Part shown: piece after piece, positions 18,675 through 29,362 of the stretch | Numbering within the stretch: position 1 is the first letter of the stretch | Layout of the letters: every line of letters starts with the position of its first letter | Source: Vibrio viridaestus | Lineage (GTDB): Bacteria; Pseudomonadota; Gammaproteobacteria; Enterobacterales; Vibrionaceae | Length of the DNA: 64,000 nt | Assembly (NCBI RefSeq): GCF_003856525.1 | Contig: NZ_RJVQ01000003.1 | Location: 186,001 to 250,000, forward strand | Direction: 5' to 3' | Notes under the pieces: model-generated | What the model was told of the DNA's origin: nothing | The model's input: only the letters and a program-made list of their open reading frames with translations | The model's database searches: none | Translations under genes and position numbers: made by a program

Positions 18675-19070
18675 ATGAAAATCTTTGATTGGCCAATAAG
18701 AGTCTATTACGAAGACACCGATGCTGGTGGTGTTGTTTATCATTCTAATTACTTAAATTATTTTGAACGTGCTAGAACTGAAATGCTCCGTAGTGAAGGC
18801 ATATCACAGCAAGTTCTATTGGAACAAAATATAGGCTTCGTTGTCAGAAGTTTAACAATTGATTACGTAAAAGCTGCCGTGCTTGACGACGAGCTGACGA
18901 TCAAGACACATATTAGTGAAATGAAAAAGGTTTCGCTTACTTTTTGTCAGGAGCTAGTTAATGATGCAGGTGAAGTATTGTGTAAAGCAATAGTTAAGGT
19001 AGCATGTATTAATAATAAAAAGATGAAACCCATCTCAATGCCTAGTGATTTCTTTTCGGGGAATAAGTAG
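18675..19070 (+). CDS. ybgC: Tol-Pal system acyl-CoA thioesterase YbgC
   Basis: 131 residues of a 4-hydroxybenzoyl-CoA thioesterase-type hot-dog fold. The active-site motif [26 protein letters not shown] is at residues 10-35 (catalytic Asp in DTDAGG). It hydrolyses acyl-CoA and may link phospholipid or acyl-carrier metabolism to the envelope. It is the first gene of ybgC-tolQRAB-pal-cpoB; its TAG stop overlaps the GTG start of tolQ. Confidence 0.93.
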   Translation: MKIFDWPIRVYYEDTDAGGVVYHSNYLNYFERARTEMLRSEGISQQVLLEQNIGFVVRSLTIDYVKAAVLDDELTIKTHISEMKKVSLTFCQELVNDAGEVLCKAIVKVACINNKKMKPISMPSDFFSGNK

Positions 19071-19759
19071 TGAACTCTGATATTTCAATTTTAGACCTTT
19101 TTTTACAGGCGAGCTTTTTAGTTAAGCTTGTCATGTTAATTTTGCTTGGTATGTCCGTTATGTCATGGGCAATTATTATCAAACGCAGCAAAATTCTTTC
19201 TAATGCTGAAAGCGTTACATCTAAGTTCGAAGATAAGTTTTGGTCAGGTACTGACTTGACGAATCTATATCAGGAGCTAAAAGCTCGTCGTGATTCTTTA
19301 AGCGGTAGTGAAGAAATTTTTTATAATGGTTTTACAGAATTCGCTCGCTTACGTAAGAGCGCTTCGGTTGAGCCTACATTTGTGATGGATGGCGCGGCTC
19401 GCGCGATGAGAGTATCTATCTCAAAAGAAGTTGAAGAGCTTGAAACACACTTACCATTCTTAGCTACAGTGGGTTCTATTAGCCCTTATATCGGTCTGTT
19501 CGGAACGGTGTGGGGGATTATGCATGCTTTCATCGCTTTGGGTGCTGTCAAGCAAGCCACTCTATCCATGGTTGCACCAGGGATAGCTGAGGCTCTAGTT
19601 GCGACTGCAATGGGGCTATTCGCCGCAATTCCAGCTGTCATGGCTTACAACCGTCTTAGCAGCCGGCTAGGTAAGATTGAGACGAGTTACGCTACTTTTT
19701 CCGAAGAATTCCATAGCATTTTACAACGACAAACGATTTCAGGTTCTAAGGAGTCGTAA
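19070..19759 (+). CDS. tolQ: Tol-Pal system proton channel subunit TolQ
   Basis: 229 residues of the MotA/TolQ/ExbB family. An N-terminal helix (about 17-37) is followed by a cytoplasmic loop. Two further helices contain [20 protein letters not shown] (about 142-161) and [22 protein letters not shown] (about 179-200). With TolR it uses proton flow to energise TolA, which keeps the outer membrane drawn in at division. It has a GTG start overlapping ybgC, and tolR follows after 2 bp. Confidence 0.96.
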   Translation: MNSDISILDLFLQASFLVKLVMLILLGMSVMSWAIIIKRSKILSNAESVTSKFEDKFWSGTDLTNLYQELKARRDSLSGSEEIFYNGFTEFARLRKSASVEPTFVMDGAARAMRVSISKEVEELETHLPFLATVGSISPYIGLFGTVWGIMHAFIALGAVKQATLSMVAPGIAEALVATAMGLFAAIPAVMAYNRLSSRLGKIETSYATFSEEFHSILQRQTISGSKES

Positions 19760-19761
19760 GT

Positions 19762-20205
19762 ATGTCTGGTTATCAACCAAAAAAGAGGAAGATGACAGCA
19801 GAAATTAACGTTGTTCCTTATATCGACGTTATGTTGGTGTTGTTGATCATCTTTATGGTGACATCGCCGTTTATCACGCAGGGGGTAGATGTTGACCTAC
19901 CTAAAACTGAAACTGCGAAACCAGCATCAGAGTTGGCTGAAGAGGGCGATGGTGGCTTTATCATTGTTGAAATTACAAAAGATGGCAGCCTAGGCGTTAG
20001 TCTAAACAACGATCCATTTAAGCGAGGGCTTTCATTACAGGACGCAATCGTGATGGTGAAAGCTGAGTTATCGCTTCATCCTAAATCACCAGTCGCTGTA
20101 GGAGGGGATTCAGCTACTCCTTATGCGGATGTCGTTCAAGTATTGGATCAATTAAGTCAGGCCGGTATACCTAAAGTTGGCTTATTAACAGAAATTCGGG
20201 AGTAG
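19762..20205 (+). CDS. tolR: Tol-Pal system protein TolR
   Basis: 147 residues of the ExbD/TolR family. One membrane helix near residues 17-37 contains the proton-relay Asp in VVPYIDVMLVLLIIFMV; a periplasmic domain follows. The segment VAVGGDSATPYADVVQVLDQLSQAG is the typical C-terminal part. It is the partner of TolQ in the ion-driven motor. Confidence 0.95.
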   Translation: MSGYQPKKRKMTAEINVVPYIDVMLVLLIIFMVTSPFITQGVDVDLPKTETAKPASELAEEGDGGFIIVEITKDGSLGVSLNNDPFKRGLSLQDAIVMVKAELSLHPKSPVAVGGDSATPYADVVQVLDQLSQAGIPKVGLLTEIRE

Positions 20206-20218
20206 GCCTGTATTTCAT

Positions 20219-21298
20219 ATGAAGTTAAAAAAGAAAGGACTTAACAATTTAGGCAAGCCAATTATCATTTCTTTGGTATTGCATATCGTATTAATTGGTG
20301 CGCTGATTTTCGGTGGATATTTTTCTGACGATAAACCTCAACCTTCGGGCAGTATGGTTCAGGCTGTTGTGATTGATCCTGATGCAATTCACAAGCAGGC
20401 TGAACAGATTAAGTCGCAAAGACAAGCGGCTGCAAAAGAAGAACAGGACCGGCTAGATAAGCTTCGCCAAGAAAGCGAACGTCTTGAAGCAAACCGTAAA
20501 GCAGAAGAAGAGCGAATTCGGCAGCTCAAAGAACAGCAGGCCAAAGAAGAGCAGGCAGCTCGTGAAGCTGAGCATGCTCGAATTGAACAACAAAAGCAAC
20601 GTGAGGCAGAAGTAGCCAAAGCCGCTGCAGAGAAGAAAGCTCGTGAAGAGCAGGCAGCGAAAAAGGCTGAGCAGGAACGTTTAGCCAAAGAAAAGGCAGC
20701 AAAGGCAGAGCAAGAGAAAATAGCTCGAGAGAAAGCTGCTGCAGAAAAGGCGGCAAAAGAAAAAGCGGCCAAACAAGCTGCAGAGAAAGCTCAGCGTGAA
20801 AAAGCCGCAAAAGAAGCCGCTGCAAAGGCAGAGCAAGCAAAAATAGCGAAGGAAAAGGCGGCGAAGGCAGCCGCTGAAAAAGCGCGTAAAGAGCAGGAAA
20901 GATTAAAGCGGCTTGCTCAGGAGAAAAAGGAACGTGAAGACGCTCTCAGCGATATTTTCGATGGTTTAGAGAGTGAAAACCAAAAAATCAATAGTGCTCG
21001 TGGACAGTATGTCGCCAGCGAAGTTGATAAATACGGTGCGATTTACAAACAGTTGATTCAGCAAAATCTGCGTATCGAAGATTCGTTTAAGGGAAGAACG
21101 TGTAAAGTAAATCTTAAACTGATCCCTACCGGAACTGGTGGGATTGTTGGCGGGGTGAGTGTATTAGACGGTGATAGTTCGGTCTGTGCGGCGACTAAGC
21201 GTGCGATCGCTCAGGTAGATACCTTCCCAATGCCAAAAGATGATCCAGATGTTGTTGCTAAGTTAAAAAATATTAATTTGATGGTAGTACCGGAATAA
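20219..21298 (+). CDS. tolA: Tol-Pal system protein TolA
   Basis: 359 residues in three domains. A short cytoplasmic start and one membrane helix (IIISLVLHIVLIGALIFGGYF, about 14-34) anchor it. A long Ala/Lys/Glu/Arg-rich helix (about 55-240) reaches across the periplasm. A globular C-terminal domain (about 245-359, with two cysteines in GRTCKVNL and SVCAAT) contacts Pal and TolB. The repetitive helix creates long antisense open frames rich in Ala, Ser and Leu that are not genes. It lies 13 bp after tolR. Confidence 0.95.
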   Translation: MKLKKKGLNNLGKPIIISLVLHIVLIGALIFGGYFSDDKPQPSGSMVQAVVIDPDAIHKQAEQIKSQRQAAAKEEQDRLDKLRQESERLEANRKAEEERIRQLKEQQAKEEQAAREAEHARIEQQKQREAEVAKAAAEKKAREEQAAKKAEQERLAKEKAAKAEQEKIAREKAAAEKAAKEKAAKQAAEKAQREKAAKEAAAKAEQAKIAKEKAAKAAAEKARKEQERLKRLAQEKKEREDALSDIFDGLESENQKINSARGQYVASEVDKYGAIYKQLIQQNLRIEDSFKGRTCKVNLKLIPTGTGGIVGGVSVLDGDSSVCAATKRAIAQVDTFPMPKDDPDVVAKLKNINLMVVPE

Positions 21299-21316
21299 GA
21301 ATTGAAGGAAGAAATC

Positions 21317-22672
21317 GTGTTAAAACGTATTATTCTAAGTTGTGTGCTTTTAATCTCGTTGGTGGCTCAGTCTGCGAACGCTGCGCTAGAGCTGGTGATT
21401 ACTGATGGTATCAATTCAGCGCGCCCTATAGCGATCGTGCCGTTTCAGTGGAAGGGTAGTCAGGCTCTTCCAGAGGATATATCTTCAGTTGTTGCTTCAG
21501 ATTTGCAACGAAGTGGAAAATTTAGTCCTGTACCTACTGATAAAATGCCACAAACGCCGTATTCTGAGTCAGACGTAAAATTTGCTGATTGGACGAAGTT
21601 AGGTGTTGATTCATTACTAACAGGTACGATTGAGCAGAATCCTCAAGGCGATTATGTCATCCGCTACCAATTAGTTGATTTGATTAAAGGACAATTTAAT
21701 CAGACGGGTAGTCAGCAATCTTTAACATCAGATGGGCAATTAGTTCCATCAAAAGATCATCTGCTACTGAATAACGTTGCGACGGTTCCCGCAAGTCGGA
21801 TGAGAGAGTACGCTCACAGAATATCTGACCTCGTTTATGAGAAGCTAACGGGCGAAAGAGGGGCTTTTTTGACTCGTATCGCGTACGTCGTCGTTAACGA
21901 GCAAGAACAATACCCGTATCAATTAAGAATTGCAGATTATGATGGTTACAATGAAAGGTTGGTTTTAAGTTCTAGACAGCCAATCATGTCGCCGGACTGG
22001 TCTCCAGACGGACGCAAGCTTGCGTATGTTAGTTTCCAGAATGGCAAAGCCGAAATCTATATCATGGATATATATTCCGGTAAAAGAGAGAAAATTTCCT
22101 CTTATCCTCGACATAATGGAGCTCCGAAATTCAGTCCAGACGGTAAGAAATTAGCGATGGTTCTGTCTAAATCAGGCTCACTGAATATTTACGTTATGGA
22201 CTTGGCGACGAAGAAATTAACAACAGTGACGAACGATAGATCGAATAACACTGAACCATTTTGGTATCCAGATGGAAAATCTTTAATATTTACATCGGAT
22301 CGGGGTGGTAAACCGCAGATTTATAAAGTAGATTTATCTACGGGTCAGACAAAACGTCTTACTTGGAAAGGGTCTCAAAACCTAGGTGGACAATTAACGC
22401 CAGACGGTCGCTTTTTGGTAATGGTAAACAAGAGTGATTCAGGCTTTAATTTGGCTAAACAGGACTTAGAAACCGGATCTTTGCAAATTTTAACAAAGAC
22501 TTTGCTTGATGAGTCTCCAAGTATAGCGCCTAATGGTGGTATGGTTATCTACAGTTCGATTTACAACAAAACCAATGTTTTATCGATGGTTTCCATCGAC
22601 GGACGGTTTAAAGCCAGGTTACCCGAAACCAATGGACGCGTCGTCGCGCCAGCGTGGTCACCGTTTTTATAA
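21317..22672 (+). CDS. tolB: Tol-Pal system periplasmic protein TolB
   Basis: 451 residues: a signal peptide ending SANA (about residue 22), an N-terminal TolA-box domain, then a six-bladed beta-propeller with repeated [11 protein letters not shown] / [10 protein letters not shown] / [12 protein letters not shown] units (about 200-450). It binds Pal and is released by TolA. I chose the GTG at 21317, which follows AAGGAAG at 5 bp. A TTG 15 bp upstream overlaps that ribosome site. The gene is in the tol operon, 33 bp before pal. Confidence 0.95.
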   Translation: MLKRIILSCVLLISLVAQSANAALELVITDGINSARPIAIVPFQWKGSQALPEDISSVVASDLQRSGKFSPVPTDKMPQTPYSESDVKFADWTKLGVDSLLTGTIEQNPQGDYVIRYQLVDLIKGQFNQTGSQQSLTSDGQLVPSKDHLLLNNVATVPASRMREYAHRISDLVYEKLTGERGAFLTRIAYVVVNEQEQYPYQLRIADYDGYNERLVLSSRQPIMSPDWSPDGRKLAYVSFQNGKAEIYIMDIYSGKREKISSYPRHNGAPKFSPDGKKLAMVLSKSGSLNIYVMDLATKKLTTVTNDRSNNTEPFWYPDGKSLIFTSDRGGKPQIYKVDLSTGQTKRLTWKGSQNLGGQLTPDGRFLVMVNKSDSGFNLAKQDLETGSLQILTKTLLDESPSIAPNGGMVIYSSIYNKTNVLSMVSIDGRFKARLPETNGRVVAPAWSPFL

Positions 22673-22705
22673 TTAAACAATTAATAAAAAGTAAGGAAAA
22701 ACAAG

Positions 22706-23224
22706 ATGCAAGTAAACAAGGTTCTTAAAGGGCTACTGATTGCGCTTCCAGTATTGGCAATGACTGCATGTAGTTCAAGTGATGATGCTGTGAAGTCTTC
22801 TGGTGCGGAAACTAACCAAACTTCATCTGCGTCAACTGTTTCTTCTCCAATGTCTTCATACGGACAACTAACAGAGCAAGAACTAAAAGACAAAGTAATG
22901 CAAGAGCAAACAGTGTTCTTCGCATTCGATAACTCTACTATTTCTTCTGATTATCAAGATATGCTTTCAGCACACGCAGCATATCTTACTAGCCACCCAA
23001 GCATTACTGTGACTATTGAAGGTCATGCTGATGAACGTGGTACTCCAGAATACAACATCGCGCTAGGCGAACGTCGTGCTGAAGCAGTTCAAAAATACCT
23101 TCAGGCTTTAGGTGTTCAAGCTAGCCAAATGTCTATCGTAAGCTACGGTGAAGAAAAACCACTAGTTCGTGAACACAACGAATCAGCTTACTCTAAAAAC
23201 CGTCGTGCAGTAATCGTATACTAA
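22706..23224 (+). CDS. pal: Peptidoglycan-associated lipoprotein Pal
   Basis: 172 residues with a lipoprotein signal (LAMTAC, lipidated Cys at residue 22), a Ser/Thr-rich linker and a C-terminal OmpA-like peptidoglycan-binding domain. That domain has [13 protein letters not shown] (about 71), [21 protein letters not shown] (about 112) and SYGEEKP. It anchors the outer membrane to peptidoglycan. Codon use is biased, suggesting strong expression. It follows tolB in the operon. Confidence 0.97.
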   Translation: MQVNKVLKGLLIALPVLAMTACSSSDDAVKSSGAETNQTSSASTVSSPMSSYGQLTEQELKDKVMQEQTVFFAFDNSTISSDYQDMLSAHAAYLTSHPSITVTIEGHADERGTPEYNIALGERRAEAVQKYLQALGVQASQMSIVSYGEEKPLVREHNESAYSKNRRAVIVY

Positions 23225-23244
23225 TTACTACTGGGTTTTTTGAT

Positions 23245-24012
23245 ATGTATAGTAACTTCAAGCGATTAACCGCGTTTGTGTTACTTGCCAGTGCAGCGAG
23301 CTCAGTGCTCGCTGCACCTGCTCCAGTCACAGATATTGATTCTTCTTCATCGAGCAATTCCAGCTCCCAGCCGGAAACTGCGCTACAACGACTCGAAAGA
23401 CTTCTTCGTAATCAGAACCATGTTCAGCTGCAGATGCAGCAACAATTGGATGATATGACTGGAGAAATCCAAAACCTCCGTGGTCAGGTAGAGCGTAATT
23501 CGCACGACGTATCTCAAATCCTAGATCGTCAAAAAGAGCTTTTCGTTGAACTGGATAAATTACGCCAGCAACAGTCAGCTCCGAAGGCAGAAGTCACACC
23601 GACACCAGATGACACTGGGGACAGCAGTAACTACGTGGCAAGTGGTACAGAACAGCAGGCTTATCAGGATGCAGTCGATCTCATTCTAAAAAAACGTGAT
23701 TACAGCGGAGCGATAGCTGCGTTTAATAAGTTTAGAGAAGACTATCCAGACTCCACATTTACGCCTAATGCGTACTATTGGCTCGGGCAGTTATACTTTG
23801 CGCAAAAGGATAATGCGAAAGCGATCAGTAGTTTCGAATCTGTGTTAACGTTTAAATCTTCTAATAAAAGAGCAGATGCTTTAGTTAAGCTCGGTGATTT
23901 AGAAGAACGAAATAATAATGCAGAGAAAGCGCAAGCGTATTATAAACAGGCTGTAAAAGAGTATCCGAATAGTGCATCAGCCAAAACGGCTAAGAGTAAA
24001 CTAGCTAATTAG
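23245..24012 (+). CDS. cpoB: Cell division coordinator CpoB (YbgF)
   Basis: 255 residues: a signal peptide (to VLA, about residue 23), a Gln-rich trimerising coiled coil (about 45-110), a linker, and a C-terminal TPR domain (about 130-255, with YWLGQLYFAQKDNAKAISSFE). CpoB links PBP1B activity and Tol energy during septation. It is the last gene of the tol-pal operon; 150 bp of non-coding sequence follows before nadA. Confidence 0.93.
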   Translation: MYSNFKRLTAFVLLASAASSVLAAPAPVTDIDSSSSSNSSSQPETALQRLERLLRNQNHVQLQMQQQLDDMTGEIQNLRGQVERNSHDVSQILDRQKELFVELDKLRQQQSAPKAEVTPTPDDTGDSSNYVASGTEQQAYQDAVDLILKKRDYSGAIAAFNKFREDYPDSTFTPNAYYWLGQLYFAQKDNAKAISSFESVLTFKSSNKRADALVKLGDLEERNNNAEKAQAYYKQAVKEYPNSASAKTAKSKLAN

Positions 24013-24162
24013 TTTCACTCTTTGTAAATTATGGGAGAAATAGTATTCTCCCTTCATTCTATCTATTCAAATTCATTGGTTTTCAATCTCCACTTTGGTT
24101 CTAGGTCCATTCAGAGTACAATGATCGGATTTATAATATCGGAAGTTGCATAGAGCAGAGCA

Positions 24163-25224
24163 ATGAGCCACATTCTTGATCAAATCGAAACTGTATATCC
24201 TTTTCCCCCAAAGCCGATTCCTCTTAGTGATGATGAAAAGGCGGCTTATAAAGCAAGTATAAAGTCGTTATTAATCAAACAGGATGCGGTTTTAATTGCA
24301 CACTATTACACTGACCCAGAAATCCAGGCGCTAGCCGAGGAGACGGGGGGATTTGTTGGTGATTCTTTGGAGATGGCGAAGTTCGGTAATCAGCACCCCG
24401 CTAAAACGCTTTTGATTGCAGGTGTTCGTTTTATGGGTGAATCAGCAAAAATTTTGACTCCCGAGAAGCGAATTCTAATGCCAACCTTAGATGCAGAATG
24501 TTCACTTGACTTAGGTTGCCCTGTCGATAAGTTTACTGAATTTTGCGATACACACCCTGACCATACTGTTGTGGTCTATGCTAATACGTCCGCGGCTGTA
24601 AAAGCTCGCGCTGACTGGGTTGTGACGTCAAGTATTGCTCTTGAAATTGTGGAACACCTTGATTCTGAAGGCCGTAAAATTATTTGGGGACCAGACAGAC
24701 ACTTGGGTTCCTATATTCAGCATAAAACTGGTGCAGATATGCTCCTTTGGCAAGGCGAGTGTGTTGTTCATGATGAATTTTCTGCTGCATCATTGAAGAA
24801 AATCAAATCGCTCTATCCAGATGCAGCAATTCTGGTACACCCAGAATCGCCATCCAGTGTTGTAGAGTTGGCTGATGCGGTAGGTTCAACTAGTCAATTG
24901 ATTAAAGCGGCAAAAGCGCTCCCCAACAAACAGTTGGTTGTCGCAACTGATAGAGGCATTTTCTATAAAATGCAGCAACTGGTACCAGAGAAAGAGCTAA
25001 TTGAGGCACCAACAGCTGGAGCTGGGGCAACGTGCAGAAGTTGTGCTCACTGTCCTTGGATGGCTATGAATGGGTTAAAAGCAATTGAAAATGCGTTAAC
25101 TTCGGGTGGACGAGAGCATGAAATATTTGTCGATGAGGACGTTCGTGTAAAATCACTGATTCCTCTAAACCGGATGCTTAAATTTGCTGAAGAGCTGAAC
25201 CTTAAAGTAAAAGGTAATGCCTAA
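24163..25224 (+). CDS. nadA: Quinolinate synthase
   Basis: 353 residues, the usual size for the E. coli type. It condenses iminoaspartate with dihydroxyacetone phosphate to quinolinate in NAD synthesis. The [4Fe-4S] cysteines are in [11 protein letters not shown] (about 110-120) and [18 protein letters not shown] (about 288-305). The N-terminal [14 protein letters not shown] motif is also present. nadA directly after cpoB is a common gammaproteobacterial order. A strong terminator follows. Confidence 0.96.
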   Translation: MSHILDQIETVYPFPPKPIPLSDDEKAAYKASIKSLLIKQDAVLIAHYYTDPEIQALAEETGGFVGDSLEMAKFGNQHPAKTLLIAGVRFMGESAKILTPEKRILMPTLDAECSLDLGCPVDKFTEFCDTHPDHTVVVYANTSAAVKARADWVVTSSIALEIVEHLDSEGRKIIWGPDRHLGSYIQHKTGADMLLWQGECVVHDEFSAASLKKIKSLYPDAAILVHPESPSSVVELADAVGSTSQLIKAAKALPNKQLVVATDRGIFYKMQQLVPEKELIEAPTAGAGATCRSCAHCPWMAMNGLKAIENALTSGGREHEIFVDEDVRVKSLIPLNRMLKFAEELNLKVKGNA

Positions 25225-25228
25225 TTGG

Positions 25229-25261
25229 AAAAGCGCTGAGCTTAGCTCAGCGCTTTTTTTA
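25229..25261. terminator. Terminator between nadA and the convergent UPF0149 gene
   Basis: A stem of about 11-12 bp (aagcgctgagc / gctcagcgctt) with a 3-nt loop, flanked by A-run and T-run, so it can work in both directions. Confidence 0.88.
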
Positions 25262-25819
25262 TTCTGCTTGTTCACCTTTCTTCGCCAGTCCGACTAGCAT
25301 TTGGGGCACTGCATCATAGATTTCCTCAAATTGGTCAAGTCCTTCTATGCCGTGTTCCGTGAGTGTCGTCATCGCCGTATCTGGATCGAATAGCATAGAA
25401 ATAGATAACAGAAACCCGCCAAGTAAAGCGCCATCTTCAGTCTCTTCAGGCATGATAACATTCCAGTCATCAGCAGTTAATTGCCAGCCCTGGAGTATAC
25501 CTTCACATAGATCCCGCACTGGTACTGAGACAATCTCATCTTCATCAAGGACAAAACCTTCAGGCCAGTTCCAACTACCATCAAGAACGGCTGAACGATG
25601 CCCATTCCACATCGCAACAATGATATCAATATACTGTTCTAGCATTTCTCCATCAGTAAAAGGAGCCTGCTCAGTGCCACCCCATAAATAAGGGAGCCAC
25701 TCTGTTGGTGGTAGCAGGTTGGGTGCAACTGCTAAAGCTGTCAGAAAGCCGTGTGTTTTAGCTTCGTTTAACACCGATTCCTCATTGTGTGTTGTGGTAA
25801 TAAATTCACTTAATGTCAT
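25259..25819 (-). CDS. UPF0149 (YgfB/YecA-like) family protein
   Basis: About 186 residues with the UPF0149 pattern: an early GFLTALAVAP segment, then LPYLWGG and a late acidic LLGGFLLSISMLF region. It lacks the C-terminal SEC-C zinc knuckle that YecA carries. The function of this branch is unknown. The start is uncertain: the ATG at 25819 gives MTLSEFI and best fits the family, while one at 25855 adds 12 residues. Neither has a clear ribosome site. Confidence 0.7.
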   Translation of the reverse strand: MTLSEFITTTHNEESVLNEAKTHGFLTALAVAPNLLPPTEWLPYLWGGTEQAPFTDGEMLEQYIDIIVAMWNGHRSAVLDGSWNWPEGFVLDEDEIVSVPVRDLCEGILQGWQLTADDWNVIMPEETEDGALLGGFLLSISMLFDPDTAMTTLTEHGIEGLDQFEEIYDAVPQMLVGLAKKGEQAE

Positions 25820-25987
25820 TGTGTTTTGAGTCAAAACAAAGCACCTGTTATTCATACGATTAGCAATATGGTATTGGAATTAGACTGCGTACACTAGGAA
25901 AATTCGTTATAAATGTTGCTATTTGCTTAATTATGGGCAAAAAATTACCTATCACATCTTTCTAATTTAGGTTTCGAACTGTTGTAT

Positions 25988-28414
25988 ATGAATAGGACTT
26001 CACTCAAACAAAAAACGCTAATGGTATTGGTCATATACTCATTTGTTTTTATCACGGTTATTGGAGTGTTGGCCTATCAAATTATTAGAGTCCCTTTAGG
26101 TGAAGAACTAAGACAAAACCTCGATACCAGGGCTGAATTACTTTCAACAAAGATTTCAGAGCCGCTAGACAGTGCGCTGAGCATTCTCAGAGCGATATCG
26201 AGTGTTGGTGAGACTGATTTATCGCAGAGCCAACAGGAAGTCATGCTCAAGAATTTATTCGGCAGTATAGACGGAGAAGTCGTCAGTGGTGGTTTGTGGC
26301 CCGTTCCTGAAGAGATAAGCGGTGATAAACAATACAATAGTATGTTTTTCAATCGTTCAGTTGACGGTCAAGTTGATCAAATTTTTTCTTGGAATAACAA
26401 ACAAAATGGGGGATACGACAAAGAAATCTGGTACACATCTGTTGTTGATAAGCCCAAAACCACAGTATCTTGGTCGCCAGTGTACATCGATACTTACACT
26501 CATGTTCAGATGATAACCGCGTCGGCACCTTATTATATCAATGGCTCTTTCGCTGGAGTGGCAACCGTTGACTTATCTCTGAATCGATTAGTCGAATTTA
26601 TTACAAAACACGCTGAACGCACAGGGTTAGGTGTGTCTCTTAAAGATCAAGATGGCAATATTATTACCTCTCATAATTTTCGTGTCAGAGACGGGAGCTA
26701 TATTAGTAGCGAAACCTTTGGTAAATTTGATTGGTACATTCAAATTGTAAATGCCGATCGACTCGTTTCTGATGAGATATTCGGTATTGTGACAGAAATT
26801 GAACTGTGGTTAATTCCGCTTTTGTTTGGTGGGATGTTGCTAGGGTACTACTTCATCAGTCATCATGTTATTTCTCCTATCGTCAGTTTGTCTCAAAAGG
26901 TCCAGGAATCTAAACAGGGTGGATTAATCGATCTTCCGTTTCGTGGCAAGGATGAATTACGTTATCTGGTTGAGGCATTTAACGAAAAAACGATCTATTT
27001 AGAAGAAGAAAAGCTAAAAGCACAAGCCTCGACGGAAGCAAAAAGTGCTTTTCTTGCAACGTTGTCACATGAGATCAGAACCCCCATGAACGGTATCCTG
27101 GGTAATGCACAAATACTTCTAAAAAGTAATCTTAATAATCAGCAGACCCAGCAATTAAAGCAATTATACGATTCGGGTCAACATATGATGACGTTACTCA
27201 ACGAGATATTAGATTTTTCAAAAATTGAAAAAGGTCAGTTCCGTCTCGATATTCATTTATTCAGCTTTTCGCAAATCCAAAGCGCAGTCGAAAATATTTA
27301 TCGCAATCTTTGTAAAGAAAAAGGGTTGAGCCTCACAATAACCTCGGATATTGCAGAGGAACAATGTTACGAGTCGGACATATCTCGCATAAAGCAGGTT
27401 GTTTTTAACTTAATGAGTAATGCGGTTAAATTTACACATCAAGGATCGATACAGGTACATTTTTCAGAGAGAGAGACGCAGGGAGATATATTTCTTTATA
27501 TCAGTGTATCTGATTCAGGTATAGGCGTACCTAAAAATGCTCAGGGGCTTATATTCGAACCGTTTCAACAGGCGGAATCTAGTACTACTAGACGATTCGG
27601 TGGTACAGGTTTAGGGCTCTCGATTGTAAAAAGTATTTGTGACTTAATGGATGGAAATATCACTCTTACCAGTGAGGTAGACAAAGGGACTACTTTTGAA
27701 GTCCTGCTTAAAGTGAATAAGCCAGCGAAGCTGGAAAAACCTTCACTCAAAAGCGAACTGCAAGAGTTGCCTGATTGTCATCATCTTTGTGCGCTAATCG
27801 TTGAAGATAACAGAACGAATGCCATTATCTTAAAAACGTTTTTATCCAGTATGGGGTTTACTTGCCTAACTGCGGCTAATGGTTTAGAGGCGATGTCAGA
27901 ACTCAAGCAAACACGAATTGATTTAGTCATGATGGACAACCACATGCCAGTAATGGATGGGATTGTGTGTATCCGAGCCATTCGTGATTCCCGGGAAAGT
28001 TTTAAAGACGTATTAATAATTGGCTGCACTGCCGACATACAAGAAGACGCTAAGAAAGATATGATAGCGGCGGGCGGAGACGATATTATTTTTAAGCCGG
28101 TAGAAGAAGCCCAATTGAAATCTCTATTGATTAAGCATAAAGAGAGACTCTTTCGTTACGATGCTTTATCTGAAGAGCTGCAATCGATGGAATCGCTATT
28201 AGTAGGGTTTTGTATGGCGGTCGAAAATAAAGATGTTCGAGCAGCGTTGACACACGCGAACAGTATTAGAGATCTATTAGAGTCGTTTGATGATATCCCC
28301 AGTGAAACGATGGACATCGTTGAGAATTTTATTCAAATGCTATCTCGAGAACAGCTCCCTGATAAAGATCGTATGGACCAATTTACCGTGTTACTCAGTC
28401 AATTTTGCCTATGA
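25988..28414 (+). CDS. Hybrid sensor histidine kinase with periplasmic Cache domain
   Basis: About 808 residues. A membrane helix (about 13-35) precedes a periplasmic Cache-type sensor (about 40-270, with FSWNNKQNGGYDKEIWY). A second helix (about 275-295) and HAMP follow. HisKA has the phosphorylated His in TLSHEIRTPMNG (about 360), and HATPase_c has GIGVPKNAQG and FGGTGLGLSIV. A C-terminal receiver (about 600-715) has the Asp in LVMMDNHMPVMDG, then a helical tail of about 90 residues, too degenerate to call an Hpt domain. No response regulator gene is adjacent. The ATG at 25988 is preferred over the TTG 6 bp before. The signal is unknown. Confidence 0.85.
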   Translation: MNRTSLKQKTLMVLVIYSFVFITVIGVLAYQIIRVPLGEELRQNLDTRAELLSTKISEPLDSALSILRAISSVGETDLSQSQQEVMLKNLFGSIDGEVVSGGLWPVPEEISGDKQYNSMFFNRSVDGQVDQIFSWNNKQNGGYDKEIWYTSVVDKPKTTVSWSPVYIDTYTHVQMITASAPYYINGSFAGVATVDLSLNRLVEFITKHAERTGLGVSLKDQDGNIITSHNFRVRDGSYISSETFGKFDWYIQIVNADRLVSDEIFGIVTEIELWLIPLLFGGMLLGYYFISHHVISPIVSLSQKVQESKQGGLIDLPFRGKDELRYLVEAFNEKTIYLEEEKLKAQASTEAKSAFLATLSHEIRTPMNGILGNAQILLKSNLNNQQTQQLKQLYDSGQHMMTLLNEILDFSKIEKGQFRLDIHLFSFSQIQSAVENIYRNLCKEKGLSLTITSDIAEEQCYESDISRIKQVVFNLMSNAVKFTHQGSIQVHFSERETQGDIFLYISVSDSGIGVPKNAQGLIFEPFQQAESSTTRRFGGTGLGLSIVKSICDLMDGNITLTSEVDKGTTFEVLLKVNKPAKLEKPSLKSELQELPDCHHLCALIVEDNRTNAIILKTFLSSMGFTCLTAANGLEAMSELKQTRIDLVMMDNHMPVMDGIVCIRAIRDSRESFKDVLIIGCTADIQEDAKKDMIAAGGDDIIFKPVEEAQLKSLLIKHKERLFRYDALSEELQSMESLLVGFCMAVENKDVRAALTHANSIRDLLESFDDIPSETMDIVENFIQMLSREQLPDKDRMDQFTVLLSQFCL

Positions 28415-28655
28415 TAATTTACGTCTTAGATACCGCTATTTATCAAATGAAACAACTTGATAACATGCCAGTTATGCATGCTAATTTCATTTCATTTTTT
28501 AGCTGTTTATTCATGAAATTGTTTTAACTTTGGTGAGTAAATCTAAAAATACTATGTTCTAATTCCCATAAATTCTAGTTATTAAATCGCATTGTAGTTT
28601 GATTAACTAGAAATAATAAAAATATATAGTGATTTATATTGAGGAATTAGAATGT

Positions 28656-29105
28656 ATGAAAATCAAAGGTACTTTCAATATTAGAAATGCTATCGCAGAC
28701 ACTTTTGCTATGGTCGTTTTTTGCTTTGTATTTGGTATGTTAATTGAGATTTTTGTTTCAGGTATGACTTTTGAACAATCTCTTGCATCACGAATGCTCT
28801 CGATTCCCGTCAATATTGTTATAGCTTGGCCTTATGGTTTCTTTAGAGACTTCATTTTAAAACTCGGTAGCCGACTTTCTTCGGGAAAACTCATGAAAAA
28901 CGTAAGTGACCTCGTTGCTTATGTCTTATTCCAGTCACCGGTGTATGCTGCGATACTTTTTACTGTCGGCGCATCATCTGAGCAAATTTTGACCGCCGTA
29001 TCAAGTAATGCAGCAATCTCATGTGCGATGGGTGTGGTATATGGGTACTTTCTTGATACATGCCGTCGTTGGTTTCGTGTTCCTGGTTATGCACCTGCCG
29101 TGTGA
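28656..29105 (+). CDS. alaE: L-alanine exporter AlaE
   Basis: 149 residues, the same length as E. coli AlaE (YgaW), with about four membrane helices. Shared motifs include [12 protein letters not shown] (about 12-23), [12 protein letters not shown] (about 37), [16 protein letters not shown] (about 50-65), [10 protein letters not shown] and [14 protein letters not shown] at the end. It exports alanine from the cytoplasm. I chose the ATG at 28656 behind GAGG; the GTG at 28629 would add nine residues absent from the family. It is a single gene before the tRNA-Ser. Confidence 0.9.
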   Translation: MKIKGTFNIRNAIADTFAMVVFCFVFGMLIEIFVSGMTFEQSLASRMLSIPVNIVIAWPYGFFRDFILKLGSRLSSGKLMKNVSDLVAYVLFQSPVYAAILFTVGASSEQILTAVSSNAAISCAMGVVYGYFLDTCRRWFRVPGYAPAV

Positions 29106-29236
29106 TATATTTTTAACCAAAGTTGTTAATATATCGTCAATCAAACCGTTTAGACGCGATTTTTTTAGATTTGTACTTGACCAAGTTGAATAGAATCATT
29201 AAATTAGCGGCTCATTGAACGACACGTTCAATATAC

Positions 29237-29324
29237 GGTGAGTTGTCCGAGTGGCTGAAGGAGCACGCCTGGAAAGTGTGTATACGGCAACGTATCGAGA
29301 GTTCGAATCTCTCACTCACCGCCA
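29237..29324 (+). tRNA. tRNA-Ser (anticodon GGA)
   Basis: An 88-nt class II tRNA with encoded CCA. The acceptor stem is ggtgagt / actcacc, the anticodon GGA is at 29271-29273, a long variable arm lies around 29280-29300, and the T-loop is GTTCGAATC. It reads UCC and UCU codons. Its 3' end is a common integration site, and an integrase stub lies 310 bp downstream. Confidence 0.95.
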
Positions 29325-29330
29325 CATTCA

Positions 29331-29362
29331 AGTCCGTAGACGTTCGTCTGCGGACTTTTTTC
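29331..29362 (+). terminator. Terminator after tRNA-Ser
   Basis: An 11-bp stem agtccgtagac / gtctgcggact (one G-T pair), 4-nt loop, then six T, 6 bp after the tRNA. Confidence 0.85.

Noticed and set aside
20389-20840. Antisense ORFs rich in Ala, Ser and Leu
   Set aside because: They are shadows of the Ala/Lys/Glu coiled coil of tolA, with no start signal and no family.
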